Assembly (NCBI GenBank): GCA_022826925.1 | Contig: JAJDTX010000124.1 | Coordinates: 1 to 61,163, forward strand | Reading direction: 5' to 3' | Length of the DNA stretch: 61,163 bases | From: Bryobacterales bacterium | Lineage (GTDB): Bacteria > Acidobacteriota > Terriglobia > Bryobacterales > UBA6623 | Shown here: positions 44,646-52,126 of the stretch, piece by piece | How the letters are laid out: each line of letters starts with the position of its first letter | Numbering within the stretch: the first letter of the stretch is position 1 | Notes under the pieces: generated by a model | What the model saw: the letters and a program-made list of their open reading frames with translations, nothing else | Databases searched by the model: none | What the model was told of the DNA's origin: nothing | Made by a program: the position numbers and the translations under genes

Positions 44646-45026
44646 TTAGACCGGCGTATGGATGTTCAGGCCCGGGATGTCAATGAAGTCGGCAAGGTTC
44701 TGCGTCCATAGCTCCGCCCCACGCGCGATCGCACAAGCGGCTATCGCAAGATCGACTTCGCGTGACCTAGATCGCCCTACGGAGCGATACAGCTCAGCGG
44801 CTTCAATCGCCTCAGAGGGACCGAACGAAACGGCCTCGTCGGACGGGAACAAGGCTTCCTGCAGAGCCAGTTCGGCCAGATTGCGAGGCCCGCGGCGCCA
44901 TTCGAACAATACCAGCGCAGGAATCGCCATCCGAGTCCCCCTCGCAAGGGCGGAACGCAATGCGGGGCCCAACCGCTGCGAACCGGTCAAGGCATCGATC
45001 AGGACCGACGTATCGAGTAGGATCAT
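44646..45026 (-). CDS. VapC-like PIN-domain toxin
   Basis: The 126-residue PIN domain begins MILLDTSVLIDALTG, with the first metal-binding acid at Asp5, and has REVDLAIAACAIARGAELWT for the third and fourth acids. PIN toxins cleave RNA, often tRNA. The start codon overlaps the stop of the upstream antitoxin by four bases (ATGA at 45023-45026), so the pair is translationally coupled. A degenerate paralogue of this gene lies at 46671-46899. Confidence 0.88.
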   Translation of the reverse strand: MILLDTSVLIDALTGSQRLGPALRSALARGTRMAIPALVLFEWRRGPRNLAELALQEALFPSDEAVSFGPSEAIEAAELYRSVGRSRSREVDLAIAACAIARGAELWTQNLADFIDIPGLNIHTPV

Positions 45027-45310
45027 TCAGCACGCGTAGCCCGACCTCCAGCACGCCGGCTGGCTCGAATTTCCTCAAGCTCTCGTTCGACATCCTCATC
45101 CGCCCTAGGCGGCAACTTGGACGAGAGTTCATCGAACGCCGCAAGCATGCGGATCCGCTCTGCCTCCGTTAGGCGGTCGATGCTGGCGTGGTAATCCTGG
45201 ATCGCATCTCGAACTACTCTGCTCTTAGGTTTGCCAAGCCGATCAGCCGCATCGTTCAGCATGGTCACGGTCTCCGGGGCGAGCGAGAAGGTCACCTTTA
45301 TTGTTGCCAT
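45023..45310 (-). CDS. Ribbon-helix-helix antitoxin
   Basis: The 95-residue protein opens MATIKVTFSLAPETVTMLND, a ribbon-helix-helix DNA-binding domain, and continues RLGKPKSRVVRDAIQDYHAS. The C-terminal half (DEDVERELEEIRASRR) is charged and probably wraps the toxin. It precedes the PIN toxin with an ATGA overlap. The palindrome at 45313-45325 lies directly upstream of its start and is a likely autoregulatory operator. Confidence 0.85.
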   Translation of the reverse strand: MATIKVTFSLAPETVTMLNDAADRLGKPKSRVVRDAIQDYHASIDRLTEAERIRMLAAFDELSSKLPPRADEDVERELEEIRASRRAGGRATRAE

Positions 45311-45312
45311 AA

Positions 45313-45325
45313 TAGTACCATACTA
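45313..45325. promoter_or_regulatory. Operator-like palindrome for the first toxin-antitoxin pair
   Basis: TAGTACCATACTA has perfect 5-bp arms around a 3-base centre and sits two bases before the antitoxin start codon complement. Ribbon-helix-helix antitoxins commonly bind such short inverted repeats to repress their own operon. Confidence 0.5.
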
Positions 45326-45348
45326 CCATATAACGGCATTGATCCGGC

Positions 45349-45516
45349 GTGCACCAAGCAGGGGTGCCCCTGAAGCATCAGGTGTTGGCAGGTTGGCAGA
45401 AGAGAACGGCTGGCAATCGGGCTGTGGATCTGAATACCGCCGACAAAAAGCTGCATGTTGATGAAGACGGCAGTTGGAGGCCCGTGACTGATCGAACTGC
45501 CTACAATAAGCTCTGA
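45349..45516 (+). pseudogene. Possible protein remnant (C-terminal fragment)
   Basis: A 55-residue frame from GTG 45349 to TGA 45514-45516 contains AVDLNTADKKLHVDEDGSWR and VTDRTAYNKL, which looks more protein-like than the surrounding frames. It lacks a clear start or Shine-Dalgarno and is bounded upstream by a stop at 45340. I do not recognise the family; it may be the tail of a lost gene between the two toxin-antitoxin units. Confidence 0.3.
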
Positions 45517-45542
45517 TTATGCTGTCAGGATGCTAGCATAAT
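45516..45542. promoter_or_regulatory. Inverted repeat upstream of the second toxin-antitoxin pair
   Basis: ATTATGCT (45516-45523) and AGCATAAT (45535-45542) are perfect 8-bp arms separated by 11 bases. It ends 16 bases before the antitoxin ATG and is a likely operator. Confidence 0.5.
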
Positions 45543-45558
45543 TGATGGAGATGACGTC

Positions 45559-45816
45559 ATGGCTGCGATAACCGTGCGCCGACTCGATGAATCCGTGGTG
45601 CAACGATTGAAAGCTCGGGCCGAAATCAACGGCAGATCGCTTGAGGGAGAAGTTCGCCAGATTCTCGGCGCCGCGGTCGATAACGATATGGATGTTAGGA
45701 AACGTGTCTTCCGTGCTCGTATCGAGCAGTTGCAGAAGGAAATCACGCTGAAGGGTCCGCATACCCCGAGCGAAGTTCTGATTCGAGAGGACCGAGATCG
45801 CAACCACGGCAGATGA
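45559..45816 (+). CDS. FitA/Arc-type antitoxin
   Basis: The 85-residue protein opens MAAITVRRLDESVVQRLKAR and EINGRSLEGEVRQILGAAVD, the FitA-like ribbon-helix-helix pattern with the R-S-x-E-x-E/R motif. The C-terminus (HTPSEVLIREDRDRNHGR) resembles the toxin-binding tail of FitA, which carries a conserved D-S-x-x-L-I-R-E-D-R. It overlaps the following PIN toxin by four bases. Unlike the neighbouring antitoxin it belongs to a different family and is encoded on the opposite strand. Confidence 0.9.
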   Translation: MAAITVRRLDESVVQRLKARAEINGRSLEGEVRQILGAAVDNDMDVRKRVFRARIEQLQKEITLKGPHTPSEVLIREDRDRNHGR

Positions 45817-46277
45817 CAATGCGAATCGTGGTCGATGCCAGTGTCGCGGCCAAGTGGCTGCTTCCCGAATCTGACTCGGGGATCGCGGTGCGGCTGCTTG
45901 ACCCGTCGTACGAACTGTGCGCTCCCCGATTACTGGCGTCAGAGGTCGCCAATGTCTTGTGGCGAAATGCACTATCGGGATCTCTGGACAGATACGAAGC
46001 AGGTCGTCTGGCCAACGAGGTGACGTCGATGTCGCTGAATTGGGCGGAGGACGAAGCAACGTCCGTGGATGCAGTGCGAATCGCAATCGAACTCGGTCAC
46101 CCTGCGTACGACTGCATGTACTTGGCCCTTGCGCTTCGGATTGGCACCGAAGTGGTCACGGCTGATAAGCGGTTCATTTCGGCAGTGGCTAGGACGAGAT
46201 ACAAGCCGGTCGTGGTTCCGCTGTGGGAGTTCTTCGGTAAGGACGATATCGGCCGCGTTCACATGCAGACTCCGTAG
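45813..46277 (+). CDS. VapC-like PIN-domain toxin (partner of FitA-type antitoxin)
   Basis: The 154-residue PIN domain begins MTMRIVVDASVAAKWLLPES (Asp8) and has AYDCMYLALALRIGTEVVTA, carrying the conserved D and D/T-A-D positions, then DKRFISAV. The length fits the longer VapC class. Translation is coupled to the antitoxin by the ATGA overlap. The GC content is lower than the chromosome average, like the rest of this segment. Confidence 0.9.
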   Translation: MTMRIVVDASVAAKWLLPESDSGIAVRLLDPSYELCAPRLLASEVANVLWRNALSGSLDRYEAGRLANEVTSMSLNWAEDEATSVDAVRIAIELGHPAYDCMYLALALRIGTEVVTADKRFISAVARTRYKPVVVPLWEFFGKDDIGRVHMQTP

Positions 46278-46383
46278 CCAGGGGATCACACCGCCGGGTG
46301 GTCAGTTCACGCCGACCCGGTGCGCCAAGCCGACGTCAGGGCTGGCGGCCGAGGAGCTTGGAGCGGTCCAGCTGCAATAAGAT

Positions 46384-46422
46384 TTCCAACTTTCGCGTAT
46401 GTCACATACGCCAAAGTTGGAA
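46384..46422. repeat. Hairpin-forming inverted repeat
   Basis: Arms TTCCAACTTTCGCGTATG (46384-46401) and CATACGCCAAAGTTGGAA (46405-46422) pair over 18 positions with a single C-C mismatch and a TCA loop. It lies 107 bases after the PIN toxin gene. It may be a terminator or part of a mobile or structured element with the inverted repeat just to its right. Confidence 0.75.
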
Positions 46423-46436
46423 TTTGGCCCTCTTCG

Positions 46437-46530
46437 GCCTGCCCCTGCCAAACGGACAAGCTTGCCGTTAGACCAGCTGGAGGGTGCGCTGAGGGCGATC
46501 TGAGCCCAAGAGGCCAAGGCAGGGGCAGGC
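46437..46530. ncRNA. Candidate structured element: 13-bp outer stem with internal hairpins
   Basis: Perfect arms GCCTGCCCCTGCC (46437-46449) and GGCAGGGGCAGGC (46518-46530) enclose 68 bases. Inside, AACGG/CCGTT (46451-46455, 46465-46469) closes a loop holding the palindrome CAAGCTTG, and GGGC/GCCC (46493-46496, 46504-46507) closes a 7-base loop. The fold is multibranched like a small RNA, but no T-arm or anticodon consensus of a tRNA is present. A miniature transposable element is the main alternative. No expression evidence can be given. Confidence 0.35.
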
Positions 46531-46670
46531 TCGGGTCTAGGTTTCCGTGTGGGGCTGGAATTCAGAGTAGGCATCAAAGCGCCTTGCGCGAATTCGGAGA
46601 AAGGCCGCAGACTGCCGGCAAGCCACGAGCCCGAGGAAGCGATGTGCGGCTGCTCTACTCGAACCACGGT

Positions 46671-46899
46671 TTAGCGCGGCGTAGCGATGTTCAAGCCCGG
46701 GATGTCGCTGAAATCGCTAAGCTTCTGGGTCCAATGCTGGGCGCCGAGCGTAGTCGCGAAGCTGGCTATGGCGAGATCGACTTCGCGTGCCCTGGGGGCG
46801 TCCGACGGAGCGATACAGTTCTGCCGCTTGAATCGCCTTGAAGGGGCCGAACGGGATGGTCTCGTCTGAAGGAGCAAAGCCTCCTGCGGCGCTAACCAC
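46671..46899 (-). pseudogene. Truncated, frameshifted vapC-like PIN toxin relic
   Basis: Two overlapping minus-strand frames together match the toxin at 44646-45026. One reads SDETIPFGPFKAIQAAELYR against SDEAVSFGPSEAIEAAELYR, then a one-base insertion near 46790 moves the match to another frame, REVDLAIASFATTLGAQHWT and FSDIPGLNIATPR against FIDIPGLNIHTPV. The first ~40 residues of a PIN domain are missing. It cannot encode a working toxin and has no antitoxin beside it. Confidence 0.85.
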
Positions 46900-46912
46900 T
46901 ACATGATGTCTT

Positions 46913-47335
46913 TCAGCAAAACGTGTTTCTGACGCGCACCGAATTCCTGAAGTATCGAGTCCAGACCATTGCCCATCCCAGCGCGACAGCCACTATCACG
47001 CCTAAGGGCTGGACTACCGCCGGCAGTTCGTCGCCACGCAACGGCGGCGCATCGTCGCTACTCATCGGGAACAGAATCACACTGATCGAACGCAGAATCA
47101 TCAGTGCAGCCATGATCCACAATGCGGCAATATTCCACCGTGGTGCCTTGGGAGACTTCCGAAGAACGAGCAGTAACGGAACTGCAAGGAGGACGAAGAT
47201 CGCGAGCATGAGACCAACGGGATAATCGAAGAACCACCCTGATAGTCCCATCGAATAGATCGTCAATAGCGGGATCGAACCGATGACATAGACGACGATC
47301 CAACCGCCTAAGCCCTCTTCGTCGTTTCGTTTCAT
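46913..47335 (-). CDS. DUF2569-like multi-pass membrane protein
   Basis: From the ATG at 47335, preceded by AAGAGG, the product is 140 residues; a longer frame to 47398 is rejected. MKRNDEEGLGGWIVVYVIGS opens a membrane segment, and three more follow (LMLAIFVLLAVPLLLVL, AALWIMAALMILRSISVILF, VVQPLGVIVAVALGWAMVW). The LGGW motif and four-segment layout resemble DUF2569 proteins. Function unknown. Confidence 0.7.
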   Translation of the reverse strand: MKRNDEEGLGGWIVVYVIGSIPLLTIYSMGLSGWFFDYPVGLMLAIFVLLAVPLLLVLRKSPKAPRWNIAALWIMAALMILRSISVILFPMSSDDAPPLRGDELPAVVQPLGVIVAVALGWAMVWTRYFRNSVRVRNTFC

Positions 47336-48041
47336 CGGAACCTCTTTTCCCACTACTGATTTCCGCCATCGACGAATCGAGTGCCCATCGCGACTCACGT
47401 GTGAACGCTATCTCCTAGCCTTCGGCACAACCGTCGCAGGGCGGCTGCGGCCCGCATCTTGCGAAAACGCGTGCGGCATGGTCGGTCATTTCCGACAAGC
47501 GTTCAGTGGGGCGAAGAAGGGCTCGTTGTAGCGACTGTGTTCACAGGTTAGACGTTGCAAGTCGGGAAGGGTGAGTCGTTGCTGGCTGGGTGCGCTGTGC
47601 CGTTTCACTCCTAGTCCCGCCGCGCATGGCGCACGTGACTGGATCGCCACTCGCGGCGCGGACGAATTGCCTGCAGTAGTCTCGCTCGTCTGGCCGGGCA
47701 CAGGTAACTGCCCCCGGCACGATGCGGCGGCCCCTGCTCTCGGCTTCGATCTCAGGGGGACCCTAGCCAGTAATCCCCCACAAAGCGAAGTTGCTGCCCG
47801 AGGTCCTCTAGGGCACTCGTCAGCTTTGGAGCGGCACAGGCGCACATTGGAGACAGTCGGAACCAGGCTCCATAGCGATTCAGCGAAGGGGCCCGGCCGC
47901 GAACACCGACCCGCGATCCTTGCGGACTACGTGAGCCCCCCGGTCATGCCAACACACCTCAGGCACGTCAGAAACGGCTTCTCACGGCAGGAGCACCACC
48001 GCCTGCCCAGCCATGGATGAATCCGCTACCAACCGCAGCGC
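47336..48041. other. Gene-poor stretch of about 700 bases
   Basis: Frames occur on both strands (plus 47571-48020, minus 47486-47845) but show compositional bias, no family resemblance and no convincing start. The region may be a decayed gene or element. I can support no feature in it. Confidence 0.5.
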
Positions 48042-48656
48042 TCAATGTCCCAAGGAACTGTGGGCGGGATCTGCCGAGGAGGAGATATCCGCAGAGCTCT
48101 CATCCAAGATGATCAACAACGCTCCGCGATCAGCCCGCGCCGCGAACCGGTACACCATAACCGGGACAGCCACCAAGACCGCGTAAAAGCCTGCGGCACC
48201 TATAGGGTTAGGCGGTTTTCCACAACCACCGACAATCGAGCAACCTGCGTGCCACACTCCCAAGCCGACGCCGAGGCCGGCAGGAACGCCTCCCACGAGG
48301 GCCAGTATTCGATTCCTGTGGCCGCTGGCCTTGCGAGGGACGAGCCTGATCGAATGTATCTGGGTTCGCTCAATGAAAGTTCCTGCTCCTTTCCGTTTCA
48401 GCTCTAGTCCGGCGGTAGTTGTGCCGGATACAGTTCCCTTCATCTTCTTGTTTGATTTCAGCTGAATCTGGACGAAAGGACGATGACCGGGCTGAGCCAG
48501 CATAGCGCTGGTTTCTTTCCAGCTCGTTCTCGCAACGATGGTTTTCGCATCAAGAAGGAAAGGGCCGCAGGAGAAGGCGCTGATCGCAACGAGCAAAGGT
48601 ATCGAGAATCGTTGCACCGACGCTAGTGATACTAGCATCGAGGCCCAACTTACCAT
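48042..48656 (-). CDS. Membrane-associated protein with Sm-like (LSm-type) domain, unknown function
   Basis: The 204-residue protein has an N-terminal hydrophobic signal (FSIPLLVAISAFSCGPFLLD), then residues 60-108 with PFVQIQLKSNKKMKGTVSGT and GTFIERTQIHSIRLVPRKA, which read like the strand pattern of Sm/LSm folds. Two membrane-like glycine-rich segments follow (ILALVGGVPAGLGVGLGVW; AAGFYAVLVAVPVMVYRFA), then a polar tail. Comparable acidobacterial proteins are known only as hypothetical. Starts at 48656 and 48638 are possible; a GAGAG precedes the first. Confidence 0.7.
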   Translation of the reverse strand: MVSWASMLVSLASVQRFSIPLLVAISAFSCGPFLLDAKTIVARTSWKETSAMLAQPGHRPFVQIQLKSNKKMKGTVSGTTTAGLELKRKGAGTFIERTQIHSIRLVPRKASGHRNRILALVGGVPAGLGVGLGVWHAGCSIVGGCGKPPNPIGAAGFYAVLVAVPVMVYRFAARADRGALLIILDESSADISSSADPAHSSLGH

Positions 48657-48860
48657 CTCTCAACGAGAGAAGTGCCAGACGTCTGAGCCAACTCGCTATA
48701 TCGCGGGCTCCGACGGTGGCTCGCCGTCCATACTCTGGGGTGGTCTCAGCTGCCTGCGAGATAACTTGACAACGCCGTGCTCTCCCTGCAGCGACTGGGA
48801 GTACGTGAACCGTGTGTCGTCGTCAACCAGGGGACTCTGATCCCTGTCGATTGCCGATGG

Positions 48861-48947
48861 CGGAGGAAGAGGGATTCGAACCCCCGAGACCCTTGCGAGC
48901 CTTGCGGTTTTCAAGACCGCCGCCTTCAACCACTCGGCCATTCCTCC
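48861..48947 (-). tRNA. tRNA-Ser (UGA)
   Basis: The 87-base gene reads GGAGGAATGGCCGAGTGG at its 5' end, has the anticodon loop CTTGAAA (anticodon TGA), a long variable arm as expected for serine, and GGTTCGAATCC for the T-arm. The acceptor stem GGAGGAA/TTCCTCC is perfect with discriminator G; CCA is not encoded. An open frame on the same strand (48696-48941) overlaps it and is discarded. Confidence 0.97.
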
Positions 48948-49116
48948 GTCCTTAATCAGACTAGCCCAATGTCAGCCGTCTCGCGCATTCGGCGACTCTA
49001 GTCACTCCGCCTCGGCTTCAGAGATGTAATCTTGCGCTCGCAGCTCAGTGACGTGAGAACTCGCGCTTCGGTCTGCTCTGTTGGCCGCCAGCTACTGTGA
49101 TGTACCCTGCAACTAC

Positions 49117-49893
49117 ATGCAGGGCAGGTTGCAGGGCAAGGCGGCTCTTGTCACGGGTGCGTTCGGCGGGATCGGTTCGGCCATCGTACGGCGATTCTTG
49201 GCTGAGGGCGCGGCTGTCATTGCCAATGATCTCTGTGGTGCGCCGCCGCAAGATCTGAGAGCCTCTGGATCTGACAGCGAAGACCGCCTGATCGCGCATC
49301 TGGCAGACCACTCGAAGGAGGCGGACGTCGCAGAGATGATGCAGCAAGCTCGAGAACGATTCGGCGGACTCGACATCTTGGTCAATAACGCCTTTGCCGC
49401 GTTCGAAGACACCGACATCGAGACTCTCCGCGAAGACGACTGGGACCGCACCCTCAATGCCTGCCTGAAGGGACCGTTCCTTTGCACGAAGCACGCCGTG
49501 CCGCTGATGAAGGAACGCGGTGGCGGGAGCATTGTGTCGATCTCGAGCGTAAACGCTCTCCGCGCCGTGAGCGAGACCGCCTATACGGCCGCCAAGGGCG
49601 GCCTGATTTCCATGATGCGCCTCGTTGCGGCGGACTTTGCCGAATGGAACATTCGTTCCAACGTGATCTGCCCCGGTACCGTCGCGACCTCGGCGTCACT
49701 CGACTACTGGGAACAGTTCCCGGCCGGCTTCGCCGAACTGAAGCGCATGTATCCGCTAGGGAGGATCGGCGAGCCTGTCGATATCGCCAGCTACGCCCTT
49801 TTCCTCGCATCCGACGAATCCAGCTGGGTAACCGGAACCGTCCATGCCGTGGACGGCGGCCTCATGGCCGGAACTAAGCTCAGCGTGCGCTGA
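49117..49893 (+). CDS. Short-chain dehydrogenase/reductase
   Basis: The start is the ATG at 49117 (MQGRLQGKAALVTGAFGGIG), because the upstream TTG at 49081 adds a non-conserved leader. The 258-residue SDR has TGAFGGIG at the cofactor loop, NNAF in the core, and Y156-TAA-K160 with Ser143-like position in IVSISSVNALRAV. The PGTVATSA segment and VDGGLMAG end are typical. Substrate unknown. It is followed 28 bases later by the ankyrin lipoprotein gene. Confidence 0.92.
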   Translation: MQGRLQGKAALVTGAFGGIGSAIVRRFLAEGAAVIANDLCGAPPQDLRASGSDSEDRLIAHLADHSKEADVAEMMQQARERFGGLDILVNNAFAAFEDTDIETLREDDWDRTLNACLKGPFLCTKHAVPLMKERGGGSIVSISSVNALRAVSETAYTAAKGGLISMMRLVAADFAEWNIRSNVICPGTVATSASLDYWEQFPAGFAELKRMYPLGRIGEPVDIASYALFLASDESSWVTGTVHAVDGGLMAGTKLSVR

Positions 49894-49921
49894 GCGGTTC
49901 GTCTGGTAGACTCCAAAAACT

Positions 49922-50518
49922 GTGGCACACACCGCTAATTCGGTCTTCGTGATGGCAATGCTGCTGGTGTGCGCCTCCTGCGGCTCAGATTCAACTGAAT
50001 CCACTACGCCATCGGCAGCGGGAGGCGGCGGTTCGGGCTTTCTCAGCGAGCGGTTCGCCGACGCGGCCTTCCAAGGCAACGTCAAGGCCGTAGAAGAGAT
50101 GCTTGAGTTCGTGGATGTCGACGCTGTTGACGAGGGCGGACGCACGATGCTGATGCTCGCATCCTATGGCGGCCACTCGACGACCGTGCGATTGCTATGC
50201 GAGAACGATGCCGATCCGAACCTCAAGGACACGAATCGCCGCACAGCGCTGATGTACGCCGCGTCTGGCCCGAACGCCCATACAGTTGAGATCCTGCTCG
50301 CCCACGGCGCAGAAGTGAACGTGACAGACGGAGACGAGGGCTACACGGCTCTGATGTTCGCAGCAGCGGAAGGGCATGCCGACATCGTCCAGCTGCTGCT
50401 CGACCAGGGCGCGGACCCGGATCTGCGAGACATTGACGGCGAATCCGCTTTGAAGTTCGCCTCCGACAACAACCACCAAGATGTGATCGCAGTGCTGCAG
50501 AAGGCGGCACAACCTTGA
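49922..50518 (+). CDS. Ankyrin-repeat exported lipoprotein-like protein
   Basis: A GTG start gives 198 residues with a short export signal (MAHTANSVFVMAMLLVCASC); the Cys20 could be lipidated although the lipobox is imperfect. After a serine/glycine linker, five ankyrin repeats follow (MLMLASYGGHSTTVRLL, NAHTVEILLAHGAEVN, GYTALMFAAAEGHADIVQLL). The stop overlaps the start of the HupE-like gene, so the two are coupled. Comparable in layout to the larger ankyrin protein at 24.6 kb. Confidence 0.82.
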   Translation: MAHTANSVFVMAMLLVCASCGSDSTESTTPSAAGGGGSGFLSERFADAAFQGNVKAVEEMLEFVDVDAVDEGGRTMLMLASYGGHSTTVRLLCENDADPNLKDTNRRTALMYAASGPNAHTVEILLAHGAEVNVTDGDEGYTALMFAAAEGHADIVQLLLDQGADPDLRDIDGESALKFASDNNHQDVIAVLQKAAQP

Positions 50519-51696
50519 TGGCTACGGGTCTGGCCATCCCGGACTTGACGAGCCGCGATAGCGCGAGAAAGTCGCGGCCTGCGAGCGACAAGCTAGTCTG
50601 GCTTGCCAGCTTGGCCCTGATTGGCTCGGCCACGGCGTTCGCCCACGAGTTCACGATTACGCCGGTGACTGTTGTTCTCACCGGGGATGGCGGATTCCAG
50701 GCCGAGATCGGCCTCGATGCTGACGCGCTAGCCCTCGGCCTGCCTCTCGAGGCGGCTTCCGAGGAGGTGGCTAGGGGGATGCGCGAGCTCGGTGAAGGCC
50801 AGCTCGAGAGTGCGGTCCAGCGCGCACGCGATGCCGTGCGCGCTGACGTCCGCATCGTCTTCGACTCCGCACCCGCAGACTTCGAGGTTCAGTTTCCCCA
50901 CCGCGGCACTCCGGCCGCAGCCGAGGCTGACCCACCTACTGTTTTGGGAGCGCTTGCCAGACTCACGGGCAGAGTCCCCGTCGGCTCTCGCGAGCTCACC
51001 ATTCGGCTGCCCGCCAAATACAAGACGGTCTCGCTCCAGATCCACTCACCGAGCTTGGAGACACCGTCGAACGTCTTGCTGGATCCCGGCCAGGCCAGTC
51101 CGCCGTTTCCGCTGGTCGATACCGGGGGCGCGGTTCCGCGGCAGGGCGTGTTCAGCAGCTACCTCAAGTTGGGCTTCACCCATATCGTGCCCAAAGGCCT
51201 AGACCATATCCTCTTTGTGCTGGGACTCTTCCTGCTCAGCACGCGGTGGCGGCCGCTGCTGTACCAAGTCACGGCATTTACCGTCGCGCATTCGGTGACG
51301 CTTGCGTTGTCCATGCAGGGCGTTGTGTCCCTGCCCGAGCGCTTCGTGGAGACCCTGATAGCGCTTTCAATCAGTTGGGTGGCAATCGAGAACATCGCCA
51401 CGTCCGAGCTGAAGCCTTGGCGAATCGCCTTGGTTTTCTGCTTCGGCCTTCTCCACGGACTGGGATTCGCTGGCGTCCTGAGCGAGCTAGGGATGCCCGA
51501 TGGTCAGTTTCTGGCTGCGCTGCTGTCGTTCAACCTCGGCGTCGAGCTCGGCCAAGTCAGCGTTGTCCTGATGGCGTTCGCGGTCTTGGGGAGGTTCCGG
51601 CACCTTGAGGGGTACCGTCGTTACGTGATCTTTCCGTGCTCGGCCGCCATTGCGGCAACCGGGTTGTGGTGGGCGGTCACGCGGGCGCTCGGGTAG
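50518..51696 (+). CDS. HupE/UreJ family membrane protein
   Basis: From the ATG at 50518, overlapping the previous stop (TGATG), the product is 392 residues. A signal (LVWLASLALIGSATAFA) precedes a soluble domain of about 180 residues. The family core starts at GFTHIVPKGLDHILFVLGLF, with histidines that may bind metal, and continues through six membrane segments (FTVAHSVTLALSM, FCFGLLHGLGFAGVLSELGM). HupE/UreJ_2 (PF13795) proteins are implicated in nickel transport, but this form with a large exported domain lacks adjacent nickel enzymes. Confidence 0.88.
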   Translation: MATGLAIPDLTSRDSARKSRPASDKLVWLASLALIGSATAFAHEFTITPVTVVLTGDGGFQAEIGLDADALALGLPLEAASEEVARGMRELGEGQLESAVQRARDAVRADVRIVFDSAPADFEVQFPHRGTPAAAEADPPTVLGALARLTGRVPVGSRELTIRLPAKYKTVSLQIHSPSLETPSNVLLDPGQASPPFPLVDTGGAVPRQGVFSSYLKLGFTHIVPKGLDHILFVLGLFLLSTRWRPLLYQVTAFTVAHSVTLALSMQGVVSLPERFVETLIALSISWVAIENIATSELKPWRIALVFCFGLLHGLGFAGVLSELGMPDGQFLAALLSFNLGVELGQVSVVLMAFAVLGRFRHLEGYRRYVIFPCSAAIAATGLWWAVTRALG

Positions 51697-51852
51697 CTGC
51701 GAGAGCGAAGCCATCATGCGCAGTGCATGCTGCCAAGCTGATTCCCCCTCTTCCCGGTTGAACTACGTCCAGGCCTTGCTCGTGGCGCGAGGCGCTTGGG
51801 GCATCAGTCCGGCCCCAGCGCGGACGCTCGAGAGCACTATCATGGAGTCTCT

Positions 51853-52122
51853 GTGGCGACGGTCTTCATCCCTTCGATGCTGCGGCCTCTCGCGGGCGGC
51901 CATGATGCGCTTGACGTGAGCGGGGCCACGGTTCGCGAGGTCGTGGAGAACCTGATCGAGCGCTACCCCAAGCTGAGCGGACGGCTGCTGGCCGACGGAC
52001 AGCTGCCCGGCAACATCTCCGTAGCGATCGATGGCGAAGTCTCGACGCTAGGCCTGCTGGATCAACTGGAACCGGACTCCGAAGTCCACTTCGTTCCAGC
52101 GATCTCCGGCGGGCAGGGATAG
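51853..52122 (+). CDS. ThiS/MoaD-family sulfur carrier with C-terminal extension after Gly-Gly
   Basis: A GTG start at 51853, with GGAG upstream, gives 89 residues: MATVFIPSMLRPLAGGHDAL, then VREVVENLIERYPKLSGRLL and SEVHFVPAISGGQG. The ubiquitin-like fold normally ends in the activated Gly-Gly; here GG is followed by QG, which would have to be removed before adenylation by a ThiF/MoeB-type enzyme. The gene is four bases from an amidohydrolase gene, so the two are co-translated. It is not next to molybdopterin or thiamine genes. Possible roles: sulfur donor in a dedicated pathway, or protein modification. Confidence 0.8.
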   Translation: MATVFIPSMLRPLAGGHDALDVSGATVREVVENLIERYPKLSGRLLADGQLPGNISVAIDGEVSTLGLLDQLEPDSEVHFVPAISGGQG

Positions 52123-52126
52123 GTCA

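Noticed and set aside
46437..46530. Reading the inverted-repeat element as a tRNA
   Set aside because: No T-arm consensus and the outer stem is too long.
48696..48941. 81-residue minus-strand frame
   Set aside because: Most of it is the tRNA-Ser gene read as protein.
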